A DNA stretch of 13,769 nt. Origin: SLJN01 sp964505385 (GTDB taxonomy: Bacteria > Bacteroidota > Rhodothermia > Balneolales > Natronogracilivirgulaceae). Below the pieces are notes generated by a model, which had not been told where the DNA came from, ran no database searches, and was given only the letters and a program-made list of their open reading frames with translations. This document shows positions 7,443 to 13,583 of this stretch, one piece after another (within the stretch, counting starts at the first letter, position 1; the number at the start of each line of letters is the position of its first letter). The stretch is from assembly GCA_964505385.1 (NCBI GenBank), contig CAZDIA010000066.1, positions 1 to 13,769 on the forward strand, read 5' to 3'. A program made the position numbers and the translations under genes.

Positions 7443-7854
7443 CTGATTTAAGCTATATTCGAGTTTATGTATGTAGATTCACGATTGTACCGGTCAGTAA
7501 TAAATAATAACACCCACCGGTAAACCAAATGTAATAATGACTCAAACTCTTTGCTATGTAATATTTAAAGAATTCAGATCACGTGATATTTATCATCTGT
7601 ACTTTTTTAAAATTATAATACCATCGTATTATTACCATTTATTTTTCAATATATTTATCACATAAATATCTATTATTTCATATATTTCTATTATATTTTT
7701 AACACTTTTATAATACACTTTTAATTATAAAAACAAACACTATTATCTTACCCTGTCTGACCTTTTTGAACTTTATTTAATACTGCTTTTTTTCAACCAT
7801 TTTTCCTGGGTCTCTTTATTTTTTTTTAAACATCACGATTTAACCATGCTTTAC
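7443..7854. promoter_or_regulatory. AT-rich divergent intergenic region
   Basis: No gene is visible in this stretch between the leftward nuclease operon and the rightward phosphofructokinase gene. About 7540-7830 is extremely AT-rich, with long A and T runs. Recognisable marks are the 10-base palindrome ATCACGTGAT (7578-7587) and two copies of the palindrome ACCGGT (7489-7494 and 7516-7521) on the nuclease side. They could be regulator sites but have no established match. The region must carry the promoter of the nuclease operon, which I could not place confidently. Confidence 0.45.
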
Positions 7855-7883
7855 TTGAACTTATCAAATTTGGTGGTTATAAT
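7855..7883 (+). promoter_or_regulatory. Sigma70-type promoter of the phosphofructokinase gene
   Basis: TTGAAC (7855-7860) and a perfect TATAAT (7878-7883) are separated by exactly 17 bases, with AT-rich DNA upstream. Transcription would begin near 7890 and give a leader of about 42 bases to the ATG at 7932. An overlapping Bacteroidota-style pair, TTTG (7869-7872) with TACCAATT (7893-7900), is weaker. Confidence 0.6.
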
Positions 7884-7931
7884 GCGAGATGTTACCAATT
7901 TTAATTGTCCATTTTTCAAATATCATTAAAC

Positions 7932-9128
7932 ATGGCTAAATCAAAAAGCAAAACCAAAGGAACAATAGGTATTTTGACAGGCGGGGGCGATGTTCCCGGT
8001 TTAAACCCCGCTATCAGAGCTATTACAATAAGGGCATTACGTGAAGGCTATCGTGTGTTCGGCATTCGCCGTGGATGGGCCGGCATTATGGATATTATTC
8101 GTGAAAAGGATGCCGATAACAGCCATAATTACATCGAGCTAACCGAGGATTTAGTAAACAGAGCCGGTCGAACCGGAGGTACGTTTCTACATACAAGTCG
8201 TACAAATCCCAGTCACGTTGCGGCCAAAGCTGTTCCCGAGCATCTCAAAGACAAATACAACAAAGATACCAACGACCTTACCAAAGAAGTATTAAAGAAT
8301 ATCGAATATTTGGGCATTGATTATCTCATCCCTATCGGAGGGGATGATACCCAAAGTTATGCGGTACGACTTTATCAGGAAGGAATCAAAGTTGTATCCG
8401 TTCCGAAAACTATGGACAATGATGTCCCGGGAACTGACTATTGTATAGGCTTCAGTACTTGTGTGACCCGCATTATTAATATGGTTAATCTATTGCGGAC
8501 TTCTGCAGGTTCACATGAACGTATAGCCGTAGTGGAAGTTTTCGGCAGATATGCCGGTTACACCGCTATGTTGCCTACAATGGCCGGAGCCGCTCACCGG
8601 TGCGTTATCCCGGAATATAAATTTGATATGGAACATCTGACAGAATTATTGGCAGAAGACCGGCGCAACCACCCCAGTAGTTATTCTGTTGTATTGGTTT
8701 CGGAAGGTGCTTCTTTCCACGGTGTAGATATGATGTTCCAAAGTACTGAAAAAGATGCTTACGGACACGCCAAACTCGGAGGAATCGGAGATGCTGTTTC
8801 AGCTAAAATCAAGGAGTTATCACCGAAATTCAATAACAATAAGAGAATTGAAACGATCAATCAAAACCTGGGTTATTTAGTCCGTTCCGGTGATCCGGAT
8901 GCTATTGACTCCATCGTTCCAATGGCCTATGGCAATCTCGCATTAGATCTTGTTCTGCAGGGTATTCACGGCCGGCTGGTTATTCTGAAAAACGGCAGAT
9001 ACGATAACGTGCCCGTAGATATCGTCACTACAAAGAATAAAGTAGTAGATGTCGATAAACACTATAACAAGGAAAGATTACGACCGGTTTACGAAAGTTT
9101 CATCGATAAACCACTATTTCTTCTTTAA
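7932..9128 (+). CDS. pfkA: PfkA-family phosphofructokinase, predicted pyrophosphate-dependent
   Basis: A 398-residue phosphofructokinase, phosphorylating fructose 6-phosphate in glycolysis or, if PPi-linked, working reversibly. It has GGGDVPGLN (17-25) at the phosphate-donor loop, GGDDTQSYA (136-144), the catalytic PKTMDND (158-164, Asp162 as base), GRYAGYTA (205-212) and SEGA (257-260). Two positions decide the donor in this family. Escherichia coli ATP-PFK has Gly104 and Gly124; PPi enzymes have Asp and Lys. Here they are Asp139 and Lys159, so PPi is predicted and pfp may be the better functional name. I prefer the ATG at 7932 to the TTG at 7905. The nine extra codons look like leader sequence and lie only about 15 bases after the predicted transcript start. 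The gene stands alone between a good promoter and a good terminator. Confidence 0.92.
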   Translation: MAKSKSKTKGTIGILTGGGDVPGLNPAIRAITIRALREGYRVFGIRRGWAGIMDIIREKDADNSHNYIELTEDLVNRAGRTGGTFLHTSRTNPSHVAAKAVPEHLKDKYNKDTNDLTKEVLKNIEYLGIDYLIPIGGDDTQSYAVRLYQEGIKVVSVPKTMDNDVPGTDYCIGFSTCVTRIINMVNLLRTSAGSHERIAVVEVFGRYAGYTAMLPTMAGAAHRCVIPEYKFDMEHLTELLAEDRRNHPSSYSVVLVSEGASFHGVDMMFQSTEKDAYGHAKLGGIGDAVSAKIKELSPKFNNNKRIETINQNLGYLVRSGDPDAIDSIVPMAYGNLALDLVLQGIHGRLVILKNGRYDNVPVDIVTTKNKVVDVDKHYNKERLRPVYESFIDKPLFLL

Positions 9129-9160
9129 TGATTTTTCTTTTTAAGAAAAAGTCATAAACA

Positions 9161-9200
9161 AAACCCGCATAGTGTAACCTAACCATTGTGCGGGTTTTTT
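9161..9200 (+). terminator. Rho-independent terminator after the phosphofructokinase gene
   Basis: AAACCCGCA (9161-9169) pairs with TGCGGGTTT (9189-9197), and the T run continues to 9200. It begins 33 bases after the stop codon. Confidence 0.88.
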
Positions 9201-9213
9201 GTCGTTATGACTT

Positions 9214-9261
9214 GTTTGAGGTTTGAGGTTTGATGTTGGCAAAGAACGTCAAACATCAAAC
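9214..9261. repeat. Tandem GTTTGAG heptamers with an inverted partner
   Basis: GTTTGAG occurs twice in tandem (9214-9220, 9221-9227), followed by the variant GTTTGAT (9228-9234). GTTTGATGTT (9228-9237) pairs perfectly with AACATCAAAC (9252-9261), leaving a 14-base loop. There is no T-tract on either strand. It lies between the convergent phosphofructokinase and lipoprotein genes and might act in 3'-end formation or be a dispersed repeat. Confidence 0.5.
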
Positions 9262-9284
9262 AATCAATTAACGAGAAACTCCTG

Positions 9285-10127
9285 CTAAAACTGGTAATCT
9301 CCGGAAAAACTGAATGGTAATTCAGCGTCACGGCTGAAGCCCGGGATGTCCGCACCTACTTTTGCATGTCCCGATATTTCATAGGTAACCGGTTCACGAT
9401 TCCGGATTACTTGAATAGCGTCAGTACCCGCTTTATCCAAACCGATAGTAATTGGAACCACATATTCCGAGTTTGAATTAGAATCAATGTCGTAACGCTC
9501 TTCCAGGCCGGTAGAAACCCACTCGCTGTCATTTACGACCATCGTGTAATCAACAGATGATATGTGAAGGCTAAAATCATTCTCATTTCTGATACGAAAA
9601 GACAACTCTACATCTACACCTGAAAACCCGATTTCTTTAACATCAAAACCGTTAAATGCGACATCCGGCATCTGTGGCACGGGCAAGTTTCCCTGGTGTG
9701 ATACGGGCACATTTCGCGAACCAAAACTTCCCAGGTCCAGATTTACATCCGACTTGATTTCAAAATCGATCTCTTTCTCCCCGAGTAATGAACCGAATCC
9801 GTCCCGCAATTCGGAATAAGTGAAAGTTACTGGCACCTGAAACATACTTTTATCGCGCCCTTGTATCGAAAGCTCCTCATCTCGCTCTCCGCTGACTAAA
9901 GAGGATCCTTCAAGAAGCAGCTCATAGTTGTATCCCTGAGCTTTAATTTCTCGGTTGTTCGGATTATCAATCTCGAAATCAAACAACAGAGTAATCCCCT
10001 CCATCGAAATTTGATCAAACTGAAATCCTTGATATTCAATCTCCGGCCGGTCAAGTGCGATATCCTGAATCGTTGAGCAGCTTGCGGTTATAAAAAACAG
10101 TAAAATTAGCGACGGAATGACTCTCAT
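9285..10127 (-). CDS. Lipoprotein with two tandem LEA14/WHy-like domains
   Basis: A 280-residue predicted lipoprotein. The signal peptide has a hydrophobic core at residues 6-13 and ends at TASC, with Cys17 lipidated. Two similar beta-rich repeats follow, about 29-150 and 155-276. Each opens with an E/D-x-x-x-x-G-F segment (EIEYQGF, DVAFNGF), continues with alternating hydrophobics and an Asn-rich turn (DNPNN, RNENDF), and has a later PVT/PIT strand. This is the pattern of LEA14/water-stress WHy domains, which adopt an immunoglobulin-like fold. Bacterial LEA14-like lipoproteins are envelope proteins with no firm biochemical role. I chose the ATG at 10127 over the TTG at 10139 because it gives a normal-length signal peptide; neither has a Shine-Dalgarno sequence. 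The gene is divergent from the DoxX gene and convergent with the phosphofructokinase gene. Confidence 0.8.
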   Translation of the reverse strand: MRVIPSLILLFFITASCSTIQDIALDRPEIEYQGFQFDQISMEGITLLFDFEIDNPNNREIKAQGYNYELLLEGSSLVSGERDEELSIQGRDKSMFQVPVTFTYSELRDGFGSLLGEKEIDFEIKSDVNLDLGSFGSRNVPVSHQGNLPVPQMPDVAFNGFDVKEIGFSGVDVELSFRIRNENDFSLHISSVDYTMVVNDSEWVSTGLEERYDIDSNSNSEYVVPITIGLDKAGTDAIQVIRNREPVTYEISGHAKVGADIPGFSRDAELPFSFSGDYQF

Positions 10128-10268
10128 TTTAAAACTCAATTTTCGTGACTAGCTTCGGGTTCCAAATAACTGGAACGAACGGGCTGTTCTTATTGGTCTG
10201 TACGGAGGACTCCAGAGCTGATTTTCCTGATTTACAAAAGAATGCAAAAAGGATTAAATTAATTTCAG

Positions 10269-10276
10269 TATATTTG
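10269..10276 (+). promoter_or_regulatory. Possible -7 box of the DoxX gene promoter
   Basis: TATATTTG is an exact match to the Bacteroidota -7 pattern TAnnTTTG, 31 bases before the ATG. No TTTG was found at the expected distance upstream, so only half of the promoter is supported. Confidence 0.3.
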
Positions 10277-10307
10277 ATGGATCAAAAAAACTAAAAACTA
10301 TAATACA

Positions 10308-10727
10308 ATGCAGTTTAAATTTTTAGAACGATTTTCGGGTCTCGGCATGCTGTTTCTCAGAATAGGACTCGGACTTACTTACATGTTTGTTCACGGCTAC
10401 GGTAAAATCACCGGCGGCACCGAAACCTGGCAGGGTCTCGGAAGCCGAATGAGCAATTTAGGAATTGAGTTTATGCACACTTTCTGGGGATTTATGGCTG
10501 CTTTTGCCGAGTTTTTCGGCGGGCTGTTTCTCTTATTGGGACTCTTCTACCGCCCCGCCCTGGTACTCCTGGCTATCACAATGATTGTAGCCACCATTTA
10601 TCACATTGAAAGCGGTGATCCCTTGACAACGACTTCCCATTCCATGAAAATGGCCATCGTTTTCATTGGAATGTTGTTTTTGAGCCCGGGACGATATAGT
10701 ATTGATCATCTGTTTTTAAGCAAATGA
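10308..10727 (+). CDS. DoxX family integral membrane protein
   Basis: A 139-residue protein with four predicted membrane helices (about 11-30, 58-80, 83-100 and 110-126), the size and topology of the DoxX family. Family-like features are the first helix rich in G and L ending in HGYGKI (29-34), the FAEFFGGLFLLLGL segment with Glu68 in helix two, YRPALVLLAI leading into helix three, and a short C-terminus after SPGRYSIDH. Members are small inner-membrane proteins, some tied to quinone or thiosulfate chemistry or redox stress. The specific role here cannot be read. It stands between the divergent LEA14-like lipoprotein and the nucleosidase operon. The ATG has only A-rich sequence before it. Confidence 0.85.
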   Translation: MQFKFLERFSGLGMLFLRIGLGLTYMFVHGYGKITGGTETWQGLGSRMSNLGIEFMHTFWGFMAAFAEFFGGLFLLLGLFYRPALVLLAITMIVATIYHIESGDPLTTTSHSMKMAIVFIGMLFLSPGRYSIDHLFLSK

Positions 10728-10735
10728 TAATGATG

Positions 10736-10764
10736 TTTGATCTGCCAATAATTGGTAGATTAAA
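10736..10764. repeat. 13-bp near-perfect hairpin between DoxX and the nucleosidase gene
   Basis: TTTGATCTGCCAA (10736-10748) pairs with TTGGTAGATTAAA (10752-10764) with two G.U pairs and a three-base loop. It begins 9 bases after the DoxX stop codon. It is the right position for a 3' end, but no T-tract follows on either strand, so it may be an mRNA-stabilising stem, a weak terminator or an operator. Confidence 0.45.
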
Positions 10765-10841
10765 AAGTTATAGAAGGCATTGCAAAATCAGGGTTTATAA
10801 ATGTATCCCTGTTATGTTTAGTGCATCAGGCTTAGGAATTT

Positions 10842-11666
10842 ATGATCATTTTTGTTACCGCACTTTCTGCTGAAGCACGGCCGATTACTTCAAGGTTAGG
10901 TCTGAAACAACAGTGGAATTATAATCAACAAACCTATTATGCACTGGGTAAATTCGGTTTGATCACCACCGGCATAGGGAAAGTTGCTTCAGCTACTGGT
11001 GTTGCCCGCGTACTAACAAAAATACCTGATGTGCAGCTGATGATTAATGTCGGCATATGTGGAGCTAAATCGAAGCAAGCAACCGCAGGTTCCATATTTG
11101 CTGTGAGATCGATCAGGGATCGCAGTACCGGCAGGCGGTACCTCCCGGATATCATTTTTCAACATGATTTGCCCGAAACCGACCTGGAGACCTGGGATCA
11201 TCCGGTAACAAAAAAGTATACAGATCAGGTGCAGGCAGAAGTAGTAGATATGGAAGCCTCTGGATTTTACGAGGCAGCAGCACAGCAGCTTCAATCGCAT
11301 CAGATTCAATGTCTCAAAATTGTCTCAGATCATCTTGAAGCACGTCCGCCAAAGACAGGTGAAGTCCGGGAACTTATAAAAAGTAACATGCCGGCGGTTG
11401 AAGATTTCGTAAATAAAGCTGAGCCGCCGGCCGAAGAACAACATCATATTCTGGATGATCAGGATGAGGCCGAACTCGGAGACATGTTTAAACGGTGGCG
11501 TTGCACTATAACACAACAGCGAATTTTGCGTCAATCTCTTGCTTATGCACGTCTGCGTGACGGCATACGTTTATCAGAAATAACCATCTTTAAGCGGGAA
11601 TCGGAGAATTCCCGTCAACGTGCTCAACTTGTTGATGAACTCAGAAAAGAACTTACAAAAAGGTAA
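10842..11666 (+). CDS. Nucleoside phosphorylase/MTA-SAH nucleosidase-like protein with extra C-terminus
   Basis: A 274-residue protein whose first 170 residues follow the PNP/UDP-phosphorylase fold of the 5'-methylthioadenosine/S-adenosylhomocysteine nucleosidase type. It opens with a beta strand leading to LSAEARP (Glu11, matching the catalytic-side Glu12 of E. coli MTAN) and has GIGKVASATG (44-53). INVGICGAK (68-76) is the phosphate/ribose loop, VVDMEASGF (134-142) gives the ribose-binding Met137-Glu138 pair, and IVSDHLE (160-166) has Asp163 at the base-protonating position. Residues 175-274 are a charged helical extension not expected in a minimal nucleosidase. AGGA at 10834-10837 lies just before the ATG. 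It heads three same-strand genes; its 3' end overlaps the radical SAM gene by 32 bases if that starts at 11635. Likely substrates are 5'-deoxyadenosine, MTA or SAH, but this is inferred. Confidence 0.78.
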   Translation: MIIFVTALSAEARPITSRLGLKQQWNYNQQTYYALGKFGLITTGIGKVASATGVARVLTKIPDVQLMINVGICGAKSKQATAGSIFAVRSIRDRSTGRRYLPDIIFQHDLPETDLETWDHPVTKKYTDQVQAEVVDMEASGFYEAAAQQLQSHQIQCLKIVSDHLEARPPKTGEVRELIKSNMPAVEDFVNKAEPPAEEQHHILDDQDEAELGDMFKRWRCTITQQRILRQSLAYARLRDGIRLSEITIFKRESENSRQRAQLVDELRKELTKR

Positions 11667-12642
11667 TTTTTCCCGGATTTATATAGAGCATGACGCTTTT
11701 AACTATCCGGATACCCGCCTTGTTCTGGATCGGTTTCCAAAAGCTGAGCGAATACCGGTTGAGCATTACAAGCAGGTTCTGAATCGCAACAATCAAAACT
11801 GGCGGTTACAGAAAGAAAATCAGGCATTGATTCTTGCCGTCCGCCGGGATCAGTTTTTATACGAAGGAAGCGATGTGGCGCCCGATTTCGGTCATCAGGC
11901 TTTTTTTTATAACACATTGGTGCTTAATTGTTTGTATGATTGTTCCTATTGTTATCTGCAAGGCATGTACCCATCCCCCCACACGGTTTTATTTGTGAAT
12001 AATGAGGATTTCATCAAACATACCGCAGCGCGCGTAAAACAAGGCCCGATTTATTTGTGTATATCATACGACACCGATCTCCTCGCTTTTGAAAAGCTGA
12101 TCCCCTATTCAAATCGCTGGATTGACGTTGCCCGGCAACATCCCGATCTGACGATCGAATTGCGGACGAAAAGCTCGAATTATCGCGCCATCAGCAATCA
12201 AAACCCGATAGATAATTTTATACTCGCATGGACCCTCTCCCCCGCTTTCGTCGCCCGCAAGTATGAACAGAAAACTCCCGGACCTGAGCTCAGACTTCGG
12301 GCAATGAAAAAAGCAATTCGGGATGGATGGAAAGTGCGGCTATGTTTTGACCCATTGCTTTATATCGACGATTGGCAGTATCATTACAGGGAGCTGGTTG
12401 ATCAAACATTTTCAGAAATCGCACCGGAAGAAGTCGAGGATATCAGTATTGGAGTATTTCGTATGAGCAAGCAGTACTTACGCAGAATCCGGAAACAGCG
12501 GCAGGATACGGATGTATTGCTTTATCCCTATGAAATTGAAGATGGTGTAGCTTCCTATCCGGGTGATGTCAAGAGCGAAATGACCCGCTATGTTGCCGAA
12601 TGTATCGCTGATTATACTTCCCACGAGCCGGTTTTTATATGA
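11635..12642 (+). CDS. Spore-photoproduct-lyase-like radical SAM protein
   Basis: A 335-residue radical SAM protein of the SPL (SplB) family. The [4Fe-4S] motif is NCLYDCSYCYLQGM with Cys99, Cys103 and Cys106 (CxxxCxxC). The N-terminal RIYIEHDAFNYP (14-25) and the CYLQ after the third Cys are typical of SplB. True SplB repairs the UV lesion spore photoproduct using a hydrogen-donor Cys (Cys141 in B. subtilis). In the equivalent LCISYDTDLLAFE (141-153) I place Tyr145 there, with the only nearby Cys at 142. Substrate and chemistry may therefore differ, and nothing in the window suggests sporulation. I prefer the ATG at 11635; GTG at 11620 and two TTGs are in-frame alternatives. The gene overlaps the nucleosidase gene upstream, and its stop overlaps the next start as ATGA. 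Confidence 0.85.
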   Translation: MNSEKNLQKGNFSRIYIEHDAFNYPDTRLVLDRFPKAERIPVEHYKQVLNRNNQNWRLQKENQALILAVRRDQFLYEGSDVAPDFGHQAFFYNTLVLNCLYDCSYCYLQGMYPSPHTVLFVNNEDFIKHTAARVKQGPIYLCISYDTDLLAFEKLIPYSNRWIDVARQHPDLTIELRTKSSNYRAISNQNPIDNFILAWTLSPAFVARKYEQKTPGPELRLRAMKKAIRDGWKVRLCFDPLLYIDDWQYHYRELVDQTFSEIAPEEVEDISIGVFRMSKQYLRRIRKQRQDTDVLLYPYEIEDGVASYPGDVKSEMTRYVAECIADYTSHEPVFI

Positions 12643-13352
12643 GTAAAACTGCAGTAGTTACAGGAACAAGTTCCGGAATAGGATTTGCCGTCACCCGAAA
12701 ACTTTTGAAGGATGGATACACCGTATACGGCTTTGGCAGAACCGTCTCCGGCGACACGTTTTCCGAATCCGGATGGAATCCGGTTCCCTGTGATTTGCTT
12801 GATTCCGGACAATTACAAGAGTCCTGCTCCGGGGTGCTGGACCAAACCGGTAACCGGCTTGATGTGCTCGTTCTAAGCGCCGGGATGGCCAGATTCGGTC
12901 CTCATGAAACACATCAGCAGGAAGAAATCACAGAGATGGCAGACCTGAACTTCAAGGCTCCGTTATTGTTAATTAACCGGTTTTTACGGGCTGTTCGGGA
13001 CAGCCAGGGACATATTATTGGAATTGGTTCAGTATCGGGGAAAATCAACAGTCCGCAGGGCGGCGTCTACGCTGCTACAAAAGCGGGTATGCATCATTTT
13101 CTGAAATTGTTGTTTGATGAAACCCGAAAAAGCGGAGTGAAAATCACCGAAATTGTTGCCGACCTTACCCGCACGCCTTTCTATGATAATCTGAATTTTG
13201 AACCCGAATCCAACCCGGAGGCACACCTGGACCCGGAGGATGTAGCGGAATCGGTGATGTATGCGGTGAATCACCCCCAGGGAGTGGTTACTGAGATTGA
13301 GCTTCGGCCACAAAAATTGCAAGTCCGGAAAAAGAATACCAAATCAGGTTAG
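12639..13352 (+). CDS. Short-chain dehydrogenase/reductase (SDR)
   Basis: A 237-residue classical SDR, an NAD(P)-dependent oxidoreductase. The Rossmann motif TGTSSGIG lies at 8-15. Arg34 after the second strand (GFGRT) suggests NADP preference. CDLLD (51-55) contacts adenine, and LSAGM (79-83) stands where NNAG usually is. The catalytic set is Asn104, Ser131, Tyr144 and Lys148 (VYAATKAG), with the normal 13-residue Ser-Tyr gap. After the active site it reads IVADLTRTPFY (172-182) instead of the usual PG..xT segment, a mild departure. The start overlaps the stop of the radical SAM gene in ATGA, so translation is probably coupled and the two products are likely to work in one process. The substrate cannot be inferred from sequence. 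A possible weak terminator begins at the stop codon. Confidence 0.88.
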   Translation: MSKTAVVTGTSSGIGFAVTRKLLKDGYTVYGFGRTVSGDTFSESGWNPVPCDLLDSGQLQESCSGVLDQTGNRLDVLVLSAGMARFGPHETHQQEEITEMADLNFKAPLLLINRFLRAVRDSQGHIIGIGSVSGKINSPQGGVYAATKAGMHHFLKLLFDETRKSGVKITEIVADLTRTPFYDNLNFEPESNPEAHLDPEDVAESVMYAVNHPQGVVTEIELRPQKLQVRKKNTKSG

Positions 13353-13378
13353 GTTAAGAATTGAAATGAACCTTTTTT
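13351..13378 (+). terminator. Possible weak terminator after the SDR gene
   Basis: AGGTT (13351-13355) pairs with AACCT (13369-13373), followed by six T. The stem is only 5 bp with a 13-base loop and overlaps the stop codon, so it is tentative. Confidence 0.35.
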
Positions 13379-13460
13379 GTAAATCAGCGGCAAAGACATT
13401 TTGACATTACTGTACAAAACAATTTATGAATCACTAAAAATCTTCGTTTCTGTTCCCTAA

Positions 13461-13505
13461 AGAGGATTTAATTTGTAAATCATAAATCAATCCTCTCCTC
13501 TTTTT
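13461..13505 (+). terminator. Long-loop palindrome followed by T-tract
   Basis: AGAGGATT (13461-13468) pairs perfectly with AATCCTCT (13489-13496). Inside, GATTTA (13465-13470) can pair alternatively with TAAATC (13483-13488). CCTCTTTTT follows. It could be the real 3' end of the nucleosidase-SPL-SDR transcript, about 110 bases after the SDR stop, but the loop is long. Confidence 0.35.
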
Positions 13506-13507
13506 CT

Positions 13508-13583
13508 CGCTGATTTACGCAGATTAAATCGCTGAGTCTCGCAGATATTCTGCGCAAATCTGCGCTAAACTCTGCGAATATCT
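13508..13583. repeat. Intergenic CGCAGAT/ATCTGCG palindromic repeat cluster
   Basis: Within 76 bases, variants of CGCAGAT or its complement ATCTGCG recur about six times. They build overlapping hairpins: CGCAGA (13540-13545) with TCTGCG (13549-13554), GCGCA (13552-13556) with TGCGC (13561-13565), and an enclosing arm AGATATTC (13543-13550) with GAATATCT (13576-13583). Intergenic repeats with this motif are, as I recall, widespread in Bacteroidota and some other phyla, with unknown function. Confidence 0.65.

Noticed and set aside
7846..7929. 27-codon open reading frame ending three bases before the phosphofructokinase ATG, like a leader peptide
   Set aside because: It spans the TTGAAC-17-TATAAT promoter and would start upstream of the predicted transcript start, so it is unlikely to be translated.
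7905..7931. TTG start nine codons before the phosphofructokinase ATG
   Set aside because: No ribosome binding site, AT-rich leader-like codons and no family conservation expected; the ATG at 7932 fits the family N-terminus.
10299..10304. TATAAT directly before the DoxX ATG as a -10 box
   Set aside because: It is only three bases from the start codon and would require a leaderless transcript starting inside the gene; there is no -35 box at the right distance.
10842..13352. Spore photoproduct repair operon
   Set aside because: Nothing indicates sporulation, the gene partners do not match splA-splB, and the hydrogen-donor Cys appears displaced; called only SPL-like.
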